DNA from: Nitrospinota bacterium
Lineage (GTDB): Bacteria > Nitrospinota_A > UBA7883 > JACRLM01
Length of the DNA stretch: 11,517 nt
Direction of reading: 5' to 3'
NCBI GenBank assembly: GCA_015231995.1
Contig: JADGAO010000093.1
Span: 1 to 11,517 of the forward strand
A program made the translations under genes and the position numbers. The notes under the pieces were generated by a model that ran no database searches, had not been told where the DNA came from, and saw only the letters and a program-made list of their open reading frames with translations. Shown here one piece after another: positions 7,207-11,517 of this stretch. Numbering within the stretch: position 1 is the stretch's first letter; each line of letters begins with the position of its first letter.

Positions 7207-7235
7207 TTGACGAACTAGGCGGCATACTATATCAT
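7207..7235 (+). promoter_or_regulatory. Sigma70-like promoter for ilvB
   Basis: TTGACG (7207-7212), a 17-base spacer and TATCAT (7230-7235) match the sigma70 consensus at five of six bases in each hexamer. Transcription would begin near 7242, giving a leader of about 32 bases before the ilvB ATG. So short a leader leaves no room for a classical attenuator. Confidence 0.6.
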
Positions 7236-7255
7236 CGAATATTCACGTTAAACAA
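7226..7255 (-). promoter_or_regulatory. Candidate divergent promoter for dcd
   Basis: On the minus strand TTGTTT (7255-7250), an 18-base spacer and TATAGT (7231-7226) form a fair sigma70-like promoter. Its -10 shares two bases with the -10 of the plus-strand ilvB promoter, so the two polymerases could not occupy the site together. The predicted leader before the TTG start is about 70 bases. Confidence 0.4.
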
Positions 7256-7273
7256 GGCCATGCGAAAGACGTT

Positions 7274-8968
7274 ATGACACAGAGCATCACTGGAGCGGAA
7301 ATCCTCGTTAAGTCTTTGCAAAAGCTGGGGGTGGACACCATCTTCGGATACCCGGGGGGAGTTGTCCTGCCCATTTATGACGAGCTTTTCAAGCATCCTG
7401 AACTGCGCCATGTGCTGGTTCGCCACGAACAGGGAGCCGTGCATATGGCCGACGGTTACGCCCGCGCAACCGGCAGGGTGGGCGTGGCTCTTGTGACAAG
7501 CGGCCCCGGCGCGACCAACGCAGTCACCGGCATAGCCACCGCGTACATGGATTCCATCCCGATGGTGGTGATAACCGGACAGGTGCCGACCAAACTCATC
7601 GGCAACGACGCGTTTCAGGAGGCGGACATCATCGGCATCACCCGCCCCTGCGTGAAACACAGCTATCTGGTGCGGGATGTGAACGACCTGGCCCGCACAT
7701 TGGCGGAGGCTTTCTACATCGCTTCCACAGGAAAACCCGGCCCTGTGGTGGTGGACGTGCCAAAAGACGTTGTGACCAATCAGGCCAAGTTCGAGTTTCC
7801 TGAGAAGGTGGAAATCAGGTCGTATAAACCGACCGTTGAAGGGCACATAAAGCAGATACAAAAACTGGCTCACGCGCTGGCGGAAGCCAAAAAGCCGGTG
7901 TTGTATGTGGGCGGGGGAATGATAAGCTCCAACGCCTATGAAGAGCTGGCGGAGCTGGCGAAGCTTACGCGTTCTCCGGTGACGCTTACCTTGATGGGGC
8001 TTGGCAGTTTCGACTCCACAAACGAGCTTAACCTTGGCATGTTGGGAATGCACGGCACGTTCCGCGCCAACATGGCTATGTCCCACACCGATCTCGTGGT
8101 GGCGTTGGGCGCGCGGTTCGACGACCGGGTGACGGGAGACCTGACGCAATTCGCCCCGCACGCGAAAATCGCCCATGTGGACGTGGACCCCACGGCTATT
8201 TCGAAAAACGTGAAATGTCACATACCCGTGGTGGGCGATCTGAAAGACGTGATGGTGAAGCTGTTGGCCGAGACACGCGCCATGAAGGTGGACTGGTCTG
8301 CCAAAACCGCCGACTGGCTCAAGCAGATAGCCGAATGGGAAGCCAAAAACGCGCTGACCTATGTGAAAAAGAAAGACGTTATCAAACCCCAGTTCGTTAT
8401 CGAGGAGATAAACAGGATCACGAAGGGCGAAGGAATCTACGCCACCGAGGTGGGGCAGAACCAGATGTGGGCGGCGCAGTACCTGACGCTCAAGCGGCCC
8501 CGTTCGTTCATCACGTCCGGCGGGCTTGGCACGATGGGTTTCGGTTTTCCGGCGGCCCTCGGCGCGCAGGCGGCGTTCCCGGACAGGGTGGTGATAGACA
8601 TCGCCGGGGACGGCTCCATCCAGATGAACATTCAGGAACTGGGCACGGCGATGCAGTACAGGCTCCCCGTGGTGATAGTGATATTGAACAACGGATTTCT
8701 CGGAATGGTGCGGCAGTGGCAGGAGCTTTTCTTCGGCGGGCGGTACGCATACACCTGCATGGAGGCTCAGCCGGATTTCGTGAAACTGGCCGAGGCCTAC
8801 GGGGCGTTCGGCAAGCGCGTGACCAGGCCCGAAGAAGTCGGCCCGGCGATCGAGGAGGCTATCGCCTCCAAAAGAACGGCGCTGGTGGACTGCGTGGTGG
8901 ACCGGGAGGAAAACGTCTACCCGATGGTGCCCGCCGGAGCGGCTCTTACCAATATGTTGCTGGCGTAG
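7274..8968 (+). CDS. ilvB: Acetohydroxyacid (acetolactate) synthase, large catalytic subunit
   Basis: It condenses two pyruvates to 2-acetolactate, or pyruvate with 2-oxobutyrate, the first common step of valine, leucine and isoleucine synthesis, using thiamine diphosphate, Mg2+ and FAD. At 564 residues it has the usual length. The N-terminal ThDP domain carries the activating Glu52 in RHEQGAVHMADGYARATG (50-67). The central FAD-type domain spans about 190-330, with RFDDRVTGD at 281-289. The C-terminal ThDP domain has the metal-binding GDG at 445-447 through NN at 472-473, then GMVRQWQE at 477-484 and the PAGAAL tail typical of true AHAS, as opposed to pyruvate oxidases. The start is fixed by the conserved MTxxxTGAEILV opening. 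The ribosome site is weak (GAAAG region). It leads the ilvB-ilvN-ilvC-psd-pssA cluster. Confidence 0.98.
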   Translation: MTQSITGAEILVKSLQKLGVDTIFGYPGGVVLPIYDELFKHPELRHVLVRHEQGAVHMADGYARATGRVGVALVTSGPGATNAVTGIATAYMDSIPMVVITGQVPTKLIGNDAFQEADIIGITRPCVKHSYLVRDVNDLARTLAEAFYIASTGKPGPVVVDVPKDVVTNQAKFEFPEKVEIRSYKPTVEGHIKQIQKLAHALAEAKKPVLYVGGGMISSNAYEELAELAKLTRSPVTLTLMGLGSFDSTNELNLGMLGMHGTFRANMAMSHTDLVVALGARFDDRVTGDLTQFAPHAKIAHVDVDPTAISKNVKCHIPVVGDLKDVMVKLLAETRAMKVDWSAKTADWLKQIAEWEAKNALTYVKKKDVIKPQFVIEEINRITKGEGIYATEVGQNQMWAAQYLTLKRPRSFITSGGLGTMGFGFPAALGAQAAFPDRVVIDIAGDGSIQMNIQELGTAMQYRLPVVIVILNNGFLGMVRQWQELFFGGRYAYTCMEAQPDFVKLAEAYGAFGKRVTRPEEVGPAIEEAIASKRTALVDCVVDREENVYPMVPAGAALTNMLLA

Positions 8969-8974
8969 AAAATC

Positions 8975-9466
8975 ATGAAACACACTATATCCGTCCTGGT
9001 GGAGAACAAGTTCGGGGTGCTCTCCCGCGTGGCGGGGCTTTTCTCCGGGCGCGGCTTTAACATAGAGTCGCTTTCCGTGGCCCCCACGCTCGACTCGTCC
9101 ACGTCGCGGATGACCATCGTCACGCGCGGCGACGACGCGATTATCGAGCAGATAACCAAACAGCTCAACAAGCTCATCGACGTCATCAAGGTCAACGAGT
9201 TCACCGCCGACGAGGAATACGTCGTCCGCGAAATAGCGCTCATCAAGCTCAACGCGGAGCAGGAGAACCGGGCGGAGATACTGCGGATGACGGAAGTGTT
9301 CCGCGGCAAGGTGGTGGACGTGTCGCCGAAGACTTATACGATAGAAGTGACGGGGACGGAAAACAAGGTCAACGCCTTCATAGAAATGGTAAGGCCGCTT
9401 GGGATTATCGAAGTCGCGCGTAGCGGCAAGGTCGCTATGGCGCGCGGCAGGAAATCCCTGGGCTAG
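8975..9466 (+). CDS. ilvN: Acetohydroxyacid synthase, small regulatory subunit
   Basis: This subunit binds IlvB, raises its activity and confers feedback inhibition, usually by valine. The 163-residue length is normal for the single-ACT-domain form (E. coli IlvH type). The ACT domain occupies about 4-77 and includes NKFGVLSRVAGLF at 11-23 and GRGFNIESL at 25-33. Asn11, Gly14 and Asn29, implicated in valine binding in E. coli IlvH, are all present, so valine sensitivity is likely. The C-terminal domain (about 80-160) has the REIALIKL and GIIEVARSGKVAMARG stretches. Only six bases separate it from ilvB and it has little Shine-Dalgarno of its own, which suggests translational coupling that would keep subunit amounts balanced. 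Confidence 0.97.
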   Translation: MKHTISVLVENKFGVLSRVAGLFSGRGFNIESLSVAPTLDSSTSRMTIVTRGDDAIIEQITKQLNKLIDVIKVNEFTADEEYVVREIALIKLNAEQENRAEILRMTEVFRGKVVDVSPKTYTIEVTGTENKVNAFIEMVRPLGIIEVARSGKVAMARGRKSLG

Positions 9467-9469
9467 CCT

Positions 9470-9498
9470 TTGGATATTTTTCACGCAAACTTTACAAT
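9470..9498 (+). promoter_or_regulatory. Candidate internal promoter before ilvC
   Basis: TTGGAT (9470-9475), a 17-base spacer and TACAAT (9493-9498) lie in the 54-base gap between ilvN and ilvC. The -10 matches five of six consensus bases, the -35 only about three. A start near 9505 would leave a leader of roughly 16 bases. This is the largest gap in the cluster, so separate control of ilvC is plausible. Confidence 0.4.
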
Positions 9499-9520
9499 CT
9501 AGGGGGTCAAACGGACAGGC

Positions 9521-10525
9521 ATGGCTACGATTTATTACGACAAAGACGCCGATCTTAAACACTTGGCCGGCAAGACTGTGGCCATCATTGGCTACGGGAG
9601 CCAGGGACACGCCCACTCGCTCAACCTGCGCGACTCCGGCGTGAAGGTCGTCGTCGGATTGAGGGCAGGCTCCAAATTCGTCGCGGCGGCGCAGAAGGAG
9701 GGTTTGACCGTCCTCACCCCCGACAAAGCGGCCAAAGAAGCCGATGTGGTCATGATGCTCGTGCCGGACACCTCCCAGCGCGAAGTGTTCGAAAACGAGA
9801 TTCGCCCCAACCTCAAAAAAGGCGCGGCCATTGCGTTCGCCCACGGGTTCAACATCCATTTCGGGCAGATCGTGCCGCCGGAGGGAACGGACGTGTTCAT
9901 GGTGGCTCCCAAAGGGCCAGGACACCTTGTTCGCAGGGTTTATAAAGAAGGCGGCGGCGTGCCGGGCCTTGTGGCCATCGAGAAAGACGCCACCGGCTCC
10001 GCCCAGAAAATAGCTCTCGCTTACGCCAAGGGCGTCGGTTGCACACGCGGCGGCCTGATCGAGACAACATTCAAAGAAGAGACGGAGACCGACCTTTTCG
10101 GCGAGCAGGCCGTGTTGTGCGGCGGCGCGTCGGAGCTTATCCGCGCAGGGTTTGACACGCTGGTGGAGGCCGGTTACCAGCCGGAAGTCGCCTATTTCGA
10201 GTGCCTGCACGAGTTGAAGCTTATCGTTGACCTTATTTACGAAGGCGGCATCGCCAACATGCGCTACTCCATCTCCGACACGGCCAAGTACGGCGACATC
10301 ACACGCGGCAGAAGGGTCATCACCGAAGAGACCCGCATGGAGATGGCGGAGATACTCCGGGAAATACAGACCGGCGAGTTCGCCCGCGAGTGGGTGTTGG
10401 AGAACCAGGCCAACAGGCCGGTCTATAACTCCCTGCTCAGGATAGACGCGGAGCATCAGATAGAGACCGTCGGCGACAAGTTGCGCTCCATGATGCCGTG
10501 GCTCGGCAAGAAAATCTCGGTCTGA
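9521..10525 (+). CDS. ilvC: Ketol-acid reductoisomerase, class I
   Basis: It converts 2-acetolactate (or 2-aceto-2-hydroxybutyrate) to the dihydroxy acid by Mg2+-dependent alkyl migration and NAD(P)H-dependent reduction, the second step of branched-chain synthesis. At 334 residues it is the short class I form. The Rossmann domain has GYGSQGHAHSLNLRDSG at 24-40 and the cofactor loop GLRAGSKF at 46-53. The helical domain carries the metal and substrate residues: His108 region FAHGFNIHFGQ, Asp191 and Glu195 in DLFGEQ, Glu227 and Glu231 in ECLHE, and Ser252. All expected catalytic residues are present. The start agrees with the family opening MATIYYDKDADL. AGGGGG at 9501-9506 is rather far from the ATG, so the ribosome site is poor. 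The gene is nine bases from psd. Confidence 0.98.
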   Translation: MATIYYDKDADLKHLAGKTVAIIGYGSQGHAHSLNLRDSGVKVVVGLRAGSKFVAAAQKEGLTVLTPDKAAKEADVVMMLVPDTSQREVFENEIRPNLKKGAAIAFAHGFNIHFGQIVPPEGTDVFMVAPKGPGHLVRRVYKEGGGVPGLVAIEKDATGSAQKIALAYAKGVGCTRGGLIETTFKEETETDLFGEQAVLCGGASELIRAGFDTLVEAGYQPEVAYFECLHELKLIVDLIYEGGIANMRYSISDTAKYGDITRGRRVITEETRMEMAEILREIQTGEFAREWVLENQANRPVYNSLLRIDAEHQIETVGDKLRSMMPWLGKKISV

Positions 10526-10534
10526 CGGGACGCG

Positions 10535-11182
10535 ATGAAGTTTCCCATCGCCTCCGAAGGCCTGATGTTCATTGTCCCGCTGGCGGTTGTAACGCTGTTG
10601 CTGTTCGCGCTCGGATGGGGCAAGCTTGCGTGGTTCACGCTTGCGCTCACTGCGTTCGTGGTCTTCTTTTTCCGCGACCCGGAGAGAGTCACGCCACCCG
10701 GCGAGGGGATTATCGTGGCCCCCGCCGACGGCAAGGTGGTGAAGATAGACCCCGCCTACCAGATTGACGAATACCCCGGCGGGGCGGTGGGTGTTTCCAT
10801 TTTCCTTTCGGTGTTCAACGTGCATGTCCAGCGGACGCCGTTGGAGGGAGACGTCATCCGCAAAATCTACAACAAGGGCAAGTTTCTGGCCGCGTGGGAT
10901 CATAAGGCCAGCATGGATAACGAGCAGACCTTGATTACGATGAACACGCCTGCGGGCGTGATCGGCGTAAAACAGATCGCAGGGTTGATAGCGCGGCGGA
11001 TCGTCAACTGGACGAGCGCGGGGCAGAAGCTCGAGACAGGCGAGAGATTCGGCCTTATCCGGTTCGGGTCGCGGGTTGACCTGATAATGAAACCGGGCGT
11101 AGAGGTAACGGTTAAAATCGGCGACGTCGTCACCGCAGGAGAGACTGTCATGGCGCGGTTCACAGCGGACTCCAAAAAATGA
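10535..11182 (+). CDS. psd: Phosphatidylserine decarboxylase proenzyme, short form
   Basis: It decarboxylates phosphatidylserine to phosphatidylethanolamine at the inner membrane. The 215-residue length matches the short PSD-A form. Hydrophobic segments at about 8-28 and 31-46 anchor the N-terminus and are followed by FFFRDPER (44-51), characteristic of this form. The triad for self-cleavage is visible: Asp65 in APADGKV, His97 in NVHVQR and Ser179 in RFGSRVD. Cleavage between Gly178 and Ser179 would give a beta chain and a small alpha chain whose Ser179 becomes the pyruvoyl cofactor. This FGSR version replaces the LGST of the long E. coli-type enzyme. The gene starts nine bases after ilvC and its stop overlaps the pssA start in ATGA, so expression is probably coupled to both neighbours. 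Confidence 0.95.
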   Translation: MKFPIASEGLMFIVPLAVVTLLLFALGWGKLAWFTLALTAFVVFFFRDPERVTPPGEGIIVAPADGKVVKIDPAYQIDEYPGGAVGVSIFLSVFNVHVQRTPLEGDVIRKIYNKGKFLAAWDHKASMDNEQTLITMNTPAGVIGVKQIAGLIARRIVNWTSAGQKLETGERFGLIRFGSRVDLIMKPGVEVTVKIGDVVTAGETVMARFTADSKK

Positions 11183-11517
11183 GCGGCGAGACGCCGAAGG
11201 CGCAAGAGGCGCAAGAGCCAGGACCCGCGAACGGCCAGGCTGAAGAGGAAGCCAGGCTCGCGCCTTTCGGCAATATAAGGAAAGGGATATTCATAGTTCC
11301 CAGCCTTATCACGTCCGCCTCGTTTTTTTGCGGGTTTTACTCGATGATCGCCTCGATACAGGGCGACTATTACACGGCGGCATGGGTGATACTCCTCGCC
11401 GCTTTTTTTGACGGGCTTGACGGCAGGATAGCCCGCGCCACCAATTCGACCACGCATTTCGGCGTGGAGTTCGATTCGTTGTCCGACCTTATCTCATTTG
11501 GCGCGGCCCCGGCGATA
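11179..11517 (+). CDS. pssA: CDP-diacylglycerol-serine O-phosphatidyltransferase (3' partial)
   Basis: It makes phosphatidylserine from CDP-diacylglycerol and L-serine, directly upstream of Psd in the pathway. The window holds 113 codons. A polar Glu/Ala-rich N-terminus (about 1-30) precedes hydrophobic segments at about 37-58 and 66-77. The CDP-alcohol phosphotransferase signature is complete: Asp78, Asp81-Gly82, Ala85-Arg86, Gly95, Asp99 and Asp103 with canonical spacing. The following SFGAAPA stretch (106-112) is typical of the PssA type II membrane enzyme and argues against phosphatidylglycerophosphate synthase. The ATG overlaps the psd stop in ATGA and has no separate Shine-Dalgarno, so translation is likely coupled. 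The C-terminal half lies beyond the window. Confidence 0.95.
   Translation, partial: MSGETPKAQEAQEPGPANGQAEEEARLAPFGNIRKGIFIVPSLITSASFFCGFYSMIASIQGDYYTAAWVILLAAFFDGLDGRIARATNSTTHFGVEFDSLSDLISFGAAPAI

Larger units (their letters stand above)
7188..7277 (+). other. Doubtful 29-codon upstream ORF ending in ATGA with ilvB
   Basis: An ATG at 7188 stands seven bases after AAGGAG (7175-7180) and opens a 29-residue frame whose TGA overlaps the ilvB ATG. Six of the residues are Leu and two are Ile, a modest enrichment. The promoter found for ilvB lies inside this frame, so a transcript from it would not include the start. It would be translated only from a promoter further left, where I see none. It is listed because of the strong ribosome site and the coupling arrangement. 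Confidence 0.2.

Noticed and set aside
7150..7273. An amino-acid attenuator or T-box before ilvB
   Set aside because: The predicted leader from the best promoter is only about 32 bases, and no T-box sequence, terminator hairpin or run of Leu/Val/Ile codons is present.
8215..9060. A 281-codon plus-strand frame across the ilvB-ilvN junction
   Set aside because: It lies out of frame inside two recognised genes and has an Arg/Gly-rich composition typical of a shifted GC-rich frame.
7232..10903. A 1223-codon open frame on the minus strand covering ilvB, ilvN, ilvC and part of psd
   Set aside because: It is in exact codon register with four well-recognised genes and stays open because they lack TTA, CTA and TCA codons. 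Its translation is His/Arg/Val-rich with no recognisable domain, and there is no ribosome site at its start.

Overview
The window reads as an ordinary chromosomal stretch of a Gram-negative, flagellated bacterium. The evidence is an OmpA-type peptidoglycan-binding flagellar stator protein, a phosphatidylserine/phosphatidylethanolamine pathway and a moderately high GC content. The block ilvB-ilvN-ilvC-psd-pssA and the tmRNA tag would suit a deltaproteobacterium-like or Nitrospinota/Nitrospirota-like lineage. That placement is inference; nothing here fixes the taxon.

Layout. Positions 1-3426 (+) hold the 3' part of a gene for a very long repetitive, probably exported protein: three Cys-containing InlB-B-like repeats, one beta-sandwich-like module, four PEGA-like repeats, a fibronectin-III-like segment and a C-terminal six-unit FG-GAP/VCBS repeat with an exact 55-residue period. 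Positions 3498-4460 (+) encode a zinc-independent quinone-oxidoreductase-like MDR enzyme. The next block is on the minus strand: ssrA (tmRNA, 4533-4895) with a candidate terminator and promoter, a MotB-family stator protein (4981-5850) with no motA beside it, and a long double-domain dCTP deaminase whose most likely start is a TTG at 7150.

From 7274 to the right edge (+) lies a compact biosynthetic cluster. ilvB, ilvN and ilvC make acetohydroxyacid synthase and ketol-acid reductoisomerase for valine, leucine and isoleucine. They are followed by psd and the truncated pssA for phosphatidylethanolamine synthesis. Spacing is 6, 54 and 9 bases, then a 4-base ATGA overlap between psd and pssA. A good sigma70-like promoter (7207-7235) sits before ilvB and overlaps a weaker divergent candidate for the deaminase gene. 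A second promoter candidate precedes ilvC.

I found no CRISPR array, insertion sequence, phage gene, toxin-antitoxin or defence system, and I do not claim a new system. The points most worth checking are the exact 55-residue six-unit propeller-like array with drifting calcium loops, the tmRNA tag ANDYRYAVAA, the unpaired motB, the TTG start of the deaminase, the overlapping divergent promoters, and the absence of TTA, CTA and TCA codons across ilvB, ilvN, ilvC and much of psd, which produces a misleading 3.7-kb antisense open frame.
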